This document shows, in pieces, positions 26,549 through 35,221 of a stretch of 64,000 bases of DNA (position 1 is the first letter of the stretch; the number at the start of each line of letters is the position of its first letter). The DNA comes from Prevotella sp. (GTDB lineage Bacteria; Bacteroidota; Bacteroidia; Bacteroidales; Bacteroidaceae): the NCBI GenBank assembly GCA_017557405.1, contig JAFYYV010000001.1:78079-142078 (forward strand). Reading direction: 5' to 3'. Below the pieces are notes generated by a model. It did no database searches and was not told the origin of the DNA. It was given only the letters and a program-made list of their open reading frames with translations. Made by a program: the position numbers and the translations under genes.

Positions 26549-27253
26549 ATGAAGAAAATAGTATTCCTTACAGGCGCCGGCATGTCGGTCGAAAGCGGTT
26601 TTAAGACCTTCAGAGGCTCCGATGGGCTCTGGGAGAATTATCCCGTTGAGCAAGTGGCCACACACGAGGGATGGCTGGCCGACCCCACCCTTGTCACGAA
26701 CTTCTACAACATGCTCCGTCGGAAACTCTATGCGGCGCAACCCAACGAAGGCCACCGGTTGGTGGCGCAGTTGCAAGACCAATACGACGTGACTGTGGTA
26801 ACGCAGAATGTCGACAACCTACACGAAAAGGCTGGTTCGAAGAACGTCATCCACCTGCATGGCGAACTCACCAAAGTCTGCTCCTCCTACGACCAGTTCG
26901 ACCCGCGCTATGTTCAGGAACTCGACGAAGAGCATTGCGACGTGGCTCCCGGCACCAAGGCTGGCGATGGCTCGTTGCTTAGGCCTTTCATCGTGTTCTT
27001 CGGTGAGAGCGTCCCCATGATCTCGCCCGCCATCGACGAGGTGCAGAAAGCCGACGCGTTCATCATTATCGGTACATCGCTCAACGTCTATCCCGCCGCC
27101 GGACTGGTGCAGTACGTGCGCCCGCAAGTCCCTGTCTATCTCATCGACCCAGCCCCCGTTCCCACCAGCGGCTACCGCAAAATCCAGCACATCCAGAAGG
27201 GTGCCAGCGAGGGAATGCGCGAGTTGATGGAGATCTTCAAAAAGCAAGTTTAG
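26549..27253 (+). CDS. Sir2 family NAD-dependent protein deacylase with degenerate zinc site
   Basis: 234-residue sirtuin that uses NAD+ to remove acyl groups from lysines. GAGMSVESGF (9-18), FRG, TQNVDNLHEKAGS (85-97) and the catalytic His in HLHGE (H104) are present, with GTSLNVYPAA later. Only two cysteines (C111, C130) remain where sirtuins usually have four zinc ligands in two CxxC pairs. The Y-x-x-R motif linked to desuccinylation in CobB reads Y53-x-x-L here by ungapped alignment. Deacetylase activity is likely; a preference for acidic acyl groups is less likely. Confidence 0.9.
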   Translation: MKKIVFLTGAGMSVESGFKTFRGSDGLWENYPVEQVATHEGWLADPTLVTNFYNMLRRKLYAAQPNEGHRLVAQLQDQYDVTVVTQNVDNLHEKAGSKNVIHLHGELTKVCSSYDQFDPRYVQELDEEHCDVAPGTKAGDGSLLRPFIVFFGESVPMISPAIDEVQKADAFIIIGTSLNVYPAAGLVQYVRPQVPVYLIDPAPVPTSGYRKIQHIQKGASEGMRELMEIFKKQV

Positions 27254-27309
27254 GGAAATCCCCACGTCAAAATAGGAAATAACCTCACAACGGGTATTCC
27301 TGAAAACAC

Positions 27310-27317
27310 TATCTTTG
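27310..27317 (+). promoter_or_regulatory. -7 box for the outer membrane barrel gene
   Basis: TATCTTTG, 41 bp before the ATG at 27359. No good -33 is visible. Confidence 0.5.
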
Positions 27318-27358
27318 CTCTCACTAACGAGTCGTTAAACTTTTAAAATGAGAACAAT

Positions 27359-28030
27359 ATGAAAAAAAGATTCTTCACATTAACCCTTCTGACGCTGGCC
27401 TTTGCCCTTACGGCATCGGCTCAGTATCGACCCACACGTCCCAACTATTCCTCGCACATCACATATCCTGGTCATAGAAGCTATATGTCCGACACCTACT
27501 TCGGCATGCGTGTAGGCTTGGGCGTGTCAACAGTCAACTCCGATTCCCCCGCACTCGATGGCAAGACAGCCCGTGCAGGACTTGAAGTGGGCGTGGCAGC
27601 TGGATTCCAAATCGTCCCGGCATCACCCCTCTACTTCGAAACTGGCCTTTACTACACCGAGAAAGGCGGACGAAGCGGTTCGGGAGCCGACAAGTTGACC
27701 TATAACCTCGACTACCTCGAGGTACCTCTTCTGCTGAAATACCGCTACATCACCCCCGAGCGTCTGTCCATCGAGCCCTTCATGGGCGGATACTTGGCTT
27801 GCGGAGTGGGCGGAAAAATCAAGGACTATTATGAGCGTATGGCCTACAGCAGCTTCAGCGATGGCGCATTCCGCCGTTTCGACGGAGGTATCAAACTGGG
27901 ATGCGGCCTCAGCTACGACATCTTCTATCTCGGTGCCAGCTACGACATCGGCCTTGCCAACATCGGACAAAACTCTTTCGACGACACGCACACCGGGTGC
28001 CTCAACCTCACCGTGGGTCTCAACTTCTAA
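27359..28030 (+). CDS. Small outer membrane beta-barrel protein
   Basis: 223 residues with signal peptide (ends LTASAQ). Alternating hydrophobic and aromatic strands (YFETGLYYTEKGG, LEVPLLLKYRY, YDIFYLGASYDIGLANI) and a C-terminal LNLTVGLNF with a terminal Phe fit an 8- to 10-strand barrel of the PorT/OmpX-like class common in Bacteroidetes. Function unknown. A terminator follows. Confidence 0.8.
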   Translation: MKKRFFTLTLLTLAFALTASAQYRPTRPNYSSHITYPGHRSYMSDTYFGMRVGLGVSTVNSDSPALDGKTARAGLEVGVAAGFQIVPASPLYFETGLYYTEKGGRSGSGADKLTYNLDYLEVPLLLKYRYITPERLSIEPFMGGYLACGVGGKIKDYYERMAYSSFSDGAFRRFDGGIKLGCGLSYDIFYLGASYDIGLANIGQNSFDDTHTGCLNLTVGLNF

Positions 28031-28073
28031 GAAGCGCGGCATCACGGTTGAACGGTCATCAATCATAGAAGAC

Positions 28074-28108
28074 GGGGACATTTCCACAAGAAGTGTCCCC
28101 ACTTTTTT
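28074..28108 (+). terminator. Rho-independent terminator
   Basis: GGGGACA (28074-28080) pairs with TGTCCCC (28094-28100), followed shortly by T6. Confidence 0.8.
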
Positions 28109-28141
28109 GCTGCAACTATTGCTTTTTTGGCAAAAAACCAC

Positions 28142-28149
28142 TAACTTTG
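28142..28149 (+). promoter_or_regulatory. -7 box for the envelope gene block
   Basis: TAACTTTG, 30 bp before the ATG of the ABC exporter. T-rich DNA lies upstream without a well-spaced TTTG. Confidence 0.5.
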
Positions 28150-28179
28150 CCGCCAAGTACGTAAAAACTTGGATAAGCG

Positions 28180-30009
28180 ATGAAGGAGTTCATGCAAGTG
28201 TTGCGGCGATTCGTGCCGCCTTATAAGAAGTATCTGGTGCTGTCGGTGGTGTTCAACATCCTCTCGGCGGTGCTTAACATTTTCTCGTTCGCCACGCTCA
28301 TCCCCATGCTCCAAATCCTTTTCAAGACGGGCGACGCCGACGAGGTCACCTCGCTGATGGCTTGGGACTGGGGCCATGCCACCGATGTGCTGATGAACAA
28401 CATGAACTACTACGTCAACCAGCTCATCGAGCAAGTCGGTTCGACCACCACCCTACTCATCATCGGATTGGTGCTCGTGGTGATGACGGCATTGAAGACG
28501 GGCGCCTACTTCCTCTCCTCGGCCACCATCATCCCCATCCGAACGGGCGTGGTGCGCGACATCCGCAACCAACTCTACCAGAAAATCAACTCGCTCTCGC
28601 TGGGCTTCTTCAGCGAAGAGCGAAAGGGCGACATCATCGCCCGCATGAGTGGCGACGTGCAAGAGATAGAGAACTCCATTATGTCGAGTCTCGACATGCT
28701 TTTCAAGAACCCCATCCTCATCATCGTCTATTTCGGCACGCTCATCGCCGTCTCGTGGCAACTCACGTTGTTCACCATCATCTTCGTCCCCATCTTCGGC
28801 TGGTTCATGGGCTTCGTGGGTAGGAAACTGAAGCAGAAGTCCATCAAGGCGCAGGCTTTGTGGAGCGACACGATGAGTCAGGTGGAGGAGACGTTGGGCG
28901 GCTTGCGCATCATCAAGGCGTTCTGCGCTGAAGAGAAGATGAACGAGCGTTTCGACCGCGTGAACACCGCTTATCGCAACGACATCATGCGCGTCAACAT
29001 CCGCCAGTCGATGGCCCATCCCATGAGCGAGTTCCTGGGCACCGTCATGATTGTCATCGTGCTCTGGTTCGGCGGCATCCTCGTGCTGAAGAACCAAGTG
29101 CTCAGCGGCCCCATCTTCATCTACTACATGGTCATCCTCTACAGCATCATCCAGCCCTTGAAGGAGTTCTCGAAGGCCGGCTACAACATCCCGAAAGGAC
29201 TGGCCTCGATGGAGCGTGTGGACAAGATACTGCAAGCCGAGGTGGCCATCCAGGAGAAGGAAGACGCCACGCAGATCCCTTCGTTCGAACATCAGATAGA
29301 GTTCCGCAACGTGTCGTTCCGCTATGGCGAGCAATGGGTGCTGCGCGACATCAACCTGACGATTCCGAAGGGCAAGACCATCGCCCTCGTGGGACAGAGC
29401 GGCAGCGGCAAGTCAACGCTCGTCGACCTCATCCCCCGCTACTATGACGTGCAGGAGGGCGAGGTGCTCATCGACGGCATCAACGTGAAAGACCTCGGGC
29501 TCCATTCGTTGCGCCAACTGATTGGCAACGTCAACCAGGAGGCCATCCTTTTCAACGACACGTTCTACAACAACATATCGTTCGGTGTGGACAACCCCTC
29601 CCGCGAGCAGGTGGAAGAGGCGGCACGCATCGCCAACGCCCACGAGTTCATCATGCAGAGCGAACACGGATACGACACCAACATCGGCGACCGCGGAGGC
29701 CGACTCAGCGGCGGTCAGCGCCAACGCGTGTCCATCGCCCGCGCCATCTTGAAGAACCCGCCCATCCTCATCCTCGACGAAGCCACGTCTGCCCTCGACA
29801 CCGAGAGCGAACGCCTGGTGCAGGATGCGCTCGAGCGGTTGATGAAGACGCGCACCACCGTGGCCGTGGCCCACCGGCTCTCGACCATCAAGAACGCCGA
29901 CGAGATTTGCGTGCTCCACGAAGGACGCATCGTCGAACGCGGCACCCACGACGAACTCTTGCAACTCGACGGTTTCTACAAGAAGCTGCACGACATGCAA
30001 GCCATCTAA
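28180..30009 (+). CDS. MsbA-like ABC exporter (permease and ATPase fused)
   Basis: 609-residue half-transporter in the inner membrane. An N-terminal six-helix ABC type 1 membrane domain (about 15-325) precedes an ATPase domain with Walker A GQSGSGKST (about 406-414), signature LSGGQRQR and Walker B ILILDEATSALD. MsbA relatives flip lipid A or glycolipids. The following genes for a sulfatase-fold transferase, a lipid acyltransferase and a glycosyltransferase support an envelope lipid substrate. Third-position G/C is clearly higher here than in flanking regions. The next gene starts 13 bp on. Confidence 0.93.
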   Translation: MKEFMQVLRRFVPPYKKYLVLSVVFNILSAVLNIFSFATLIPMLQILFKTGDADEVTSLMAWDWGHATDVLMNNMNYYVNQLIEQVGSTTTLLIIGLVLVVMTALKTGAYFLSSATIIPIRTGVVRDIRNQLYQKINSLSLGFFSEERKGDIIARMSGDVQEIENSIMSSLDMLFKNPILIIVYFGTLIAVSWQLTLFTIIFVPIFGWFMGFVGRKLKQKSIKAQALWSDTMSQVEETLGGLRIIKAFCAEEKMNERFDRVNTAYRNDIMRVNIRQSMAHPMSEFLGTVMIVIVLWFGGILVLKNQVLSGPIFIYYMVILYSIIQPLKEFSKAGYNIPKGLASMERVDKILQAEVAIQEKEDATQIPSFEHQIEFRNVSFRYGEQWVLRDINLTIPKGKTIALVGQSGSGKSTLVDLIPRYYDVQEGEVLIDGINVKDLGLHSLRQLIGNVNQEAILFNDTFYNNISFGVDNPSREQVEEAARIANAHEFIMQSEHGYDTNIGDRGGRLSGGQRQRVSIARAILKNPPILILDEATSALDTESERLVQDALERLMKTRTTVAVAHRLSTIKNADEICVLHEGRIVERGTHDELLQLDGFYKKLHDMQAI

Positions 30010-30022
30010 ACAAGAGGAAACG

Positions 30023-32044
30023 ATGAGAAACGAAAAGCGAAAGAAATTCGGCATCCTCGACACGACGTTCGCCCCTGTGGCGGCACTTGTCTGGAATCTC
30101 CTGTTGGTCTTCCTGGTTTACTTCATTGCCCGCGTAGCCTACCTGTTGGTCAACCTCGGCCACTTCGCCGACGGACTCACGTTCAGCCATCTGCTGCGGC
30201 TTTTCAAGGGCGGTCTGGCCTTCGACACGTCGGCCATCATCTACACCAACGCCCTCTACATCGTCTTGATGCTCTTCCCCTTGTATCTGAAGGAGACGCG
30301 TGGCTACCAACGTTTCTGCAAATGGTTGTTCGTCATTGTCAACAGCCTGGCGTTCATCATCAACCTGGCCGACTCGGCCTATTTTCCTTATACCCTCCGA
30401 CGCACCACCACCAGCGTGTTCCGCGAGTTCGCGGGCGAGGACAACCTGGGCGGCATCTTCTTTGTCGAACTGCTCCACCACTGGTATCTCGTGCTGTTGG
30501 CCATCGTCGTCATCGCGGCCCTGTGCTGGCTTTATGCAAAACCTCGCATCCACAAGAGTTATTACAAGCAAGCCGGACAACGGTGGGCCTACTTTGCCGT
30601 GACGTTCATCGCGTTGCTGGCAGCCGTACCCTTGGCCATCGGCGGTTGTCGTGGCGGACTGGGACACGGAATACGCCCCATCACCATCAACAACGCCAAC
30701 CAATACGTCAACCGACCCACCGAGTGCGCCGTGGTGCTCAACACGCCGTTCGCTCTTCTGCGCACCATCGGCAAGAGCGTCTTTAATGTTCCCGACTATT
30801 ACGCCTCCATCGACGAGGCAGCCCGAGTCTTCTCTCCCATCCACCAACCCGCCGACTCCGTGCAGCGGAAGCCGCGCAATGTGGTCATACTGATTGTCGA
30901 GAGCTTCGGAAGCGAATACATCGGCGCCTTCAACAAGCATCTCGAGGGAGGGCGCTACAAGGGCTACACACCCCATCTCGATACGCTCATTGCCCATAGC
31001 CTCGTCTTCCGCCATTCGTTCTGCAACGGCCGCAAGAGCATCGACGGAATGCCCTCCGTGCTCTGTGGCATTCCCATGTTCGTAGAGCCGTTTGTGCTCA
31101 CGCCCTCTTCCATGAACACCTACACGGGCATTGGCGGACTGCTCGCTGCCGACGGCTACCAGACGGCGTTCTTCCACGGCGCCAACCGCGGTTCGATGGG
31201 CTTCATGGCGTTTGCCAACAAGACGGGGTTCCAACAGTATTACGGTCGCGAGGACTATGCCGCCGACAGCCGTTTCGGGGGCGACAAGGACTTCGACGGG
31301 CATTGGGGCATCTGGGACGAGCCGTTCCTGCAGTACTACTGCGCCAAGATGGGTGAGATGCGCCAGCCGTTCATGACCGCCGTGTTCACCGCCTCGTCCC
31401 ACCACCCCTTCAAGATTCCCGCCCAATATCAGAACGTCTATAAAGAAGAGCAGCTGCCCATCCACAAGTGCGTGCGCTACACCGACATGGCGCTCGGCCA
31501 GTTCTTCGAAGAGGCTGCCAAGCAACCGTGGTTCCGCAACACCATCTTCGTGCTCACCAACGACCACACCAACCAAAGCAATCACGACGAATACAAGAGC
31601 GATATCGGTGGATTCTGCGGACCTGTCATCATCTACGACCCCAGCGGCGAACTCGTCCAACCGGGTGTGAGCGACGCCGTCGCCCAGCAAATCGACATCG
31701 TGCCCACCGTGCTCGGCCTCATCGGCTACAAGAAGCCCTACCTCTCGTTCGGCATCGACCTGCTCAACACGCCCGCTCCCGCCACCTTCGCCGTGAACTA
31801 CCTCAACGGCGTCTATCAATACGTCAAATATGGCTACGTGCTCCAGTTCGACGGTACGAAATCGAAGGCCCTCTACTCCATCAACGACCCCCTGATGCGG
31901 CAGAATCTGCTTGGCAAGGTCGCCGTGCAACAGAAGATGGAACGCGAGCTCAAGGCCATCATCCAGCAGTATATGTATCGCATGGTCAACGACCAATTAA
32001 TGCCTTCTAACACCCAACACCCATCACCTAACACCCATGAGTAA
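30023..32044 (+). CDS. LtaS-like sulfatase-fold membrane transferase
   Basis: 673 residues: five or so N-terminal membrane helices (about 15-195), then an extracytoplasmic alkaline-phosphatase-superfamily domain. Metal and catalytic motifs are VESFGSE (about 290), nucleophile Ser in NGRKSIDG (about 335-342) and TNDHTN (about 512-517). The family transfers phosphoglycerol or phosphoethanolamine head groups. The last 13 residues (PSNTQHPSPNTHE) are encoded by a tandem word repeat that also carries the next start codon, giving an 8-nt overlap (ATGAGTAA). Confidence 0.88.
   Translation: MRNEKRKKFGILDTTFAPVAALVWNLLLVFLVYFIARVAYLLVNLGHFADGLTFSHLLRLFKGGLAFDTSAIIYTNALYIVLMLFPLYLKETRGYQRFCKWLFVIVNSLAFIINLADSAYFPYTLRRTTTSVFREFAGEDNLGGIFFVELLHHWYLVLLAIVVIAALCWLYAKPRIHKSYYKQAGQRWAYFAVTFIALLAAVPLAIGGCRGGLGHGIRPITINNANQYVNRPTECAVVLNTPFALLRTIGKSVFNVPDYYASIDEAARVFSPIHQPADSVQRKPRNVVILIVESFGSEYIGAFNKHLEGGRYKGYTPHLDTLIAHSLVFRHSFCNGRKSIDGMPSVLCGIPMFVEPFVLTPSSMNTYTGIGGLLAADGYQTAFFHGANRGSMGFMAFANKTGFQQYYGREDYAADSRFGGDKDFDGHWGIWDEPFLQYYCAKMGEMRQPFMTAVFTASSHHPFKIPAQYQNVYKEEQLPIHKCVRYTDMALGQFFEEAAKQPWFRNTIFVLTNDHTNQSNHDEYKSDIGGFCGPVIIYDPSGELVQPGVSDAVAQQIDIVPTVLGLIGYKKPYLSFGIDLLNTPAPATFAVNYLNGVYQYVKYGYVLQFDGTKSKALYSINDPLMRQNLLGKVAVQQKMERELKAIIQQYMYRMVNDQLMPSNTQHPSPNTHE
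32008..32038 (+). repeat. AACACCCA word array across a gene junction
   Basis: Tandem words TAACACCCA / ACACCCATC / CCTAACACCCAT. It encodes the tail of the upstream protein and the ATG of the downstream one. Confidence 0.75.
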
Positions 32045-33005
32045 GATTCTCTACTACATAGGATACGCCATCTGGTACGTGCTCTCGCTGCTTCCCCTGC
32101 GCGTGCTCTACGTGCTCAGCGACCTCCTCTACTGGCTGGTGAGCCGTGTCGTGAGATATCGCCATCGCGTCATCTGGAACAACCTGCAGACCTCCTTCCC
32201 CGAGAAGACTCCGCAGGAACTGCGCCAGATTCAGCGCGGCTTCTACCACTACTTCTGCGACTACCTCGTGGAGACCATCAAACTGATGACCATCAGCGAG
32301 CGGCAACTGCGCCGTCGCATGACCTTCACCGGCACCGACGAGCTCAACGAGGTGCTCAACAGCGGACAGTCGTGCGCGGTCTTCCTCGGGCATGTGGGCA
32401 ACTGGGAGTGGATCACGTCGCTGCCCTTCTGGGTGTCGTCCGACGTGCAATGCGCACAGATCTACCACCCGCTGGAGAACCCCTCCGCCGACCGCCTTTT
32501 CCTGAAGGTGCGCGAGCGGCTCGGAGCGAAGTGCATCGCCATGAACGACACGCTGCGCGAAGTGGTGCGCTATCGGCGCGAAGGCCGCACCATCTGCGTG
32601 GGCTACATCTCCGACCAGAAACCCCACTGGGTGAACATCCACCACTGGGTGGACTTCCTCAACCACGACACGCCTGTGCTCACGGGCACCGAGCGCATAG
32701 CGCGTTCCACAGGCCATGCCGTCTTCTACGCCGACGTCACCCGTCTGAGCCGCGGCCACTACAACTGCGAGATGCGACTCATCACCCGCGACCCCAAGTC
32801 GATGGGCGAATGGGAACTCACCGATATCTACTTCCGCGAGCTCGAAGCCACTATCTGCCGCAACCCCGCCATCTGGCTCTGGAGCCACAACCGCTGGAAA
32901 CGCACCCGCGAGGAGTTCAACCGCCGTTTCGAAGTGAAGGATGGGAAGGTGATAAGGAGGAGCCTCACCCCCAGCCCCTCTCCAAAGGGCGAGGGGAGTA
33001 AATAG
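32037..33005 (+). CDS. LpxL/HtrB-like lipid acyltransferase
   Basis: 322-residue membrane-bound acyltransferase of the lipid A late-acylation family. One or two N-terminal hydrophobic helices (about 5-38) precede the catalytic HX4E motif H119-VGNW-E124. It probably acylates lipid A or a related lipid at the inner membrane. It overlaps the upstream gene by 8 nt. The last residues (SLTPSPSPKGEGSK) come from a GC-rich repeat module and are probably not ancestral. Confidence 0.9.
   Translation: MSKILYYIGYAIWYVLSLLPLRVLYVLSDLLYWLVSRVVRYRHRVIWNNLQTSFPEKTPQELRQIQRGFYHYFCDYLVETIKLMTISERQLRRRMTFTGTDELNEVLNSGQSCAVFLGHVGNWEWITSLPFWVSSDVQCAQIYHPLENPSADRLFLKVRERLGAKCIAMNDTLREVVRYRREGRTICVGYISDQKPHWVNIHHWVDFLNHDTPVLTGTERIARSTGHAVFYADVTRLSRGHYNCEMRLITRDPKSMGEWELTDIYFRELEATICRNPAIWLWSHNRWKRTREEFNRRFEVKDGKVIRRSLTPSPSPKGEGSK
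32966..32999 (+). repeat. CCTCACCCC-type GC-rich module at a gene 3' end (copy 2)
   Basis: GCCTCACCCCCAGCCCCTC, then CTCC-AAAGGGC-GAGG pairing. Equivalent to the module at 17311-17333. Both are followed by the AATTG module. Confidence 0.75.
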
Positions 33006-33090
33006 CTAAATTGATAAATCAATTGTACATTGTACTTCGTTAAATTGTAAATACAATTGTAAAATAGTAAAATAGTAAAATCGGCAAATA
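33006..33090. repeat. AATTG-type module and GTAAAATA tandem
   Basis: AAATCAATTGTACATTGTA shares almost its whole length with 17409-17426. Three AAAATAGT words follow (33060-33080). Confidence 0.65.
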
Positions 33091-33095
33091 AACCC

Positions 33096-34307
33096 ATGGT
33101 TCTCGGTTTCGACGCCAAGCGAATTGTTCGCAACGCAACAGGACTTGGCAGTTATTCACGCACCCTCATCAACTCGTTATCGGCAGCCGACGCCGACACG
33201 CAGTTCCTGCTGTATGCCCCCGATGAAGGGCGTGACGACCTGCGAAACCAGATCATCCAACGACCCAACGTCGCCTTCTCCTATTATACCTCCCCTACGG
33301 GGGGAGGACAGGTGGGGGCCCTTCATCCCTCATCCCTCATCCCTAAAAGCCTTAAAAAGGCTTTCTGGCGCTCCCGCGGCATCGTCAACGACCTGCAGCG
33401 CGATGGCGTCCAACTCTTCCACGGCCTGTCGGGAGAGCTGCCTGTAGGACTTCGCCGTGCCGGCATCCCCGGCATCGTCACCATCCACGACCTCATCTTC
33501 TTGCGCCACCCCGAATACTACAACCCCATCGACGTCTTCTTCTATCGCCGCAAGTTCCACGCCACCCTGCGCGAAGCCGAGCGCGTCGTGGCCATCTCCG
33601 AGTGCACCAAACGCGACATCCTTGCCTATAGCGACTTCCCCGAAGACCGCATCGACGTGGTCTATCAAAGTTGTGGCACCCGATTCCGTGAGGAAGCCGA
33701 CGCCGAGACGAAGGCCGAAGTGCGCAAACGCTACAACCTGCCCGAGCACTACATCCTCTCCGTAGGCACCATCGAACCGCGCAAGAACGTCCTCCTCGCA
33801 GGCAAAGCCCTAAAAACTCTTACCTCTTACCTCTTACCTCTTACCTCCGAAAAAGACCTCCACCTCGTGCTCGTAGGACGGCAGACCAGCTACGTGCGCA
33901 AAGAGATACTCCCCTACGCCGAGCGCAACGGCCTCACAGATCGCGTCCATCTGCTCAGCGACGTACCCAACCACCACCTGCCCGCCATCTACCAGCAAGC
34001 CCTCTGCTTCGTCTATCCCTCGCGCTACGAAGGATTCGGCATCCCCATCATCGAAGCCATCCAGAGCCGTCTCCCCGTCGTTGCCGCCACAGGGTCGTGC
34101 CTCGAAGAAGCGGGCGGTCCCGACTGCCTCTACGTCCATCCCGACGACGCCGAAGGCCTAGCCGAAGCCATCACCCGCTCCCTCCCCGGAGCCGAAGGCC
34201 GTGAAGAACGCATCCAGCGCAGCCTGGAATACATCCAACGCTTCGAAAACAACGACATCGCCCAACAAATGTTGACCGAATACGAGCGCTGCCTCCATCG
34301 TTCATGA
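33096..34307 (+). CDS. GT4 family glycosyltransferase with three repeat-derived inserts
   Basis: 403-residue GT-B glycosyltransferase, probably adding a sugar to a cell-surface glycolipid or polysaccharide. The donor-site motif PSRYEGFGIPIIEAI (about 308-322) and VGTIEPRKN (about 223-231) are typical of family 4. Two regions do not look native. Residues about 65-86 (SPTGGGQVGALHPSSLIP) come from a GC-rich palindrome plus CATCCCT repeats. Residues about 240-251 (TLTSYLLPLTS) come from CTTACCT repeats. Both fall in likely loops and keep frame. It begins 90 bp after the acyltransferase gene and ends the envelope block. Confidence 0.9.
   Translation: MVLGFDAKRIVRNATGLGSYSRTLINSLSAADADTQFLLYAPDEGRDDLRNQIIQRPNVAFSYYTSPTGGGQVGALHPSSLIPKSLKKAFWRSRGIVNDLQRDGVQLFHGLSGELPVGLRRAGIPGIVTIHDLIFLRHPEYYNPIDVFFYRRKFHATLREAERVVAISECTKRDILAYSDFPEDRIDVVYQSCGTRFREEADAETKAEVRKRYNLPEHYILSVGTIEPRKNVLLAGKALKTLTSYLLPLTSEKDLHLVLVGRQTSYVRKEILPYAERNGLTDRVHLLSDVPNHHLPAIYQQALCFVYPSRYEGFGIPIIEAIQSRLPVVAATGSCLEEAGGPDCLYVHPDDAEGLAEAITRSLPGAEGREERIQRSLEYIQRFENNDIAQQMLTEYERCLHRS
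33289..33348 (+). repeat. GC-rich palindrome (copy 2) plus CATCCCT tandem inside GT4
   Basis: 33289-33319 matches 5907-5938 almost base for base and is read in the same frame. It is followed at 33322-33348 by three CATCCCT words. Confidence 0.85.
33813..33846 (+). repeat. CTTACCT heptamer tandem inside GT4
   Basis: Four consecutive CTTACCT-type heptamers. A change of one copy would shift the frame. Confidence 0.8.
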
Positions 34308-34426
34308 CTTAAAAACTTGGTATTTTTATTTACAAAATCTTGTCGACTTTTCCGTTCAATCTAGAAAAGAAATACGAGTAAGGAAACGACTTTTTCGCTC
34401 CAATTTCCTCATTTCCCACAAGCAGA

Positions 34427-34536
34427 ATTGTCATATGTATCATTTGAGGCGCTTAGATGTGGCAAATGACACGCTTACTTATCGCATCTAACGAGCTCAT
34501 ATGCCACATCTGACCACCTCATTCCATAGCTTTGAC
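34427..34536. repeat. 22-bp-period palindrome array B (5 units)
   Basis: Five units of exactly 22 bp, each of the form 4 nt + T[CT]A + 11 nt + T[GA]A + C/G. Half-units of different repeats are complementary (GATGTGGCA in unit 2 with TGCCACATC in unit 4). Confidence 0.8.
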
Positions 34537-35056
34537 AATGCTGTAAAATGTAAAGAAAACAGAAACTGCTGATTATCAACGATTTCCAAGAACGCTCAAA
34601 ACTCGCGTATTTGCCCACGAGGAAGAATTTTTTCAAAACGTTGGCCTTCTCGTGGCACCAAAATTCGGAATTTTCTTGACAATAGAAGGAGGTGTTCCTA
34701 AGTAGTGGCTTTTACCAACAACTCCGTTACATTATGGTTACAAAAAGGTCTCACAATTGTTTCAATTGGTAGTGAAAAAGGGCAATTGTTACCGCCATTT
34801 TCTGCAACGAGACTGCCATTTGAGCACAAAATGCCTTTCAAATAGGGACTAAGTGTTGATTTTTTGAATCGCCTAAATGTGTGCAAAGTGTAGAGAAAAA
34901 CATCGAAACAAGCGTTTTTTACTTGTTTTTGCGGCTTTTTAGAGGAAAAATCAGCATGTTTTTGTCCTTCTTACAGGTTTTGAAACACAAGTGTCAAACC
35001 CTTGTGAATTCATATCTAATTGATAATCAGTATTTTAGATGAAAATCTAATGACTA
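34537..35056. other. Non-coding stretch
   Basis: No convincing gene. A hairpin CCACGAGgAAG/CTTCTCGTGG lies at about 34614-34653. A 62-codon minus-strand frame at 34698-34886 has no recognisable features and I do not call it. Confidence 0.4.
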
Positions 35057-35221
35057 AACATTTCAATTTCAGTTATTTCAGTTAATTTTCGAGAGGTGGT
35101 CATTTTTCCTCCTTATTTATATAACTTATTGATTATTAATTAATTATATAGTATATAATAGGGATTTTGAAAGATATCGATGCCTCTTAAACCTAACTGA
35201 AATTGAAATAACTGAAATGTA
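35057..35221. repeat. Inverted arrays of ATTTCAGTT words around an AT-rich core
   Basis: The left array 35057-35090 and right array 35189-35221 are built from the same words (ATTTCA, ATTTCAGTT) in opposite orientation and different order. Between them lies an AT-rich core (35107-35160) with many TTAAT/ATATA steps. A similar layout with different words is at 55645-55970. Confidence 0.65.

Noticed and set aside
29888-31996. A 702-codon open frame on the minus strand opposite the LtaS-like gene
   Set aside because: The plus-strand gene has clear family motifs. The long antisense frame follows from its G/C-rich third positions; the translation lacks hydrophobic cores and known motifs.
34698-34886. 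62-codon minus-strand frame in the 34.3-35.6 kb gap
   Set aside because: No ribosome-binding or promoter signal stands out, and composition and context match surrounding non-coding DNA. A relic cannot be excluded.
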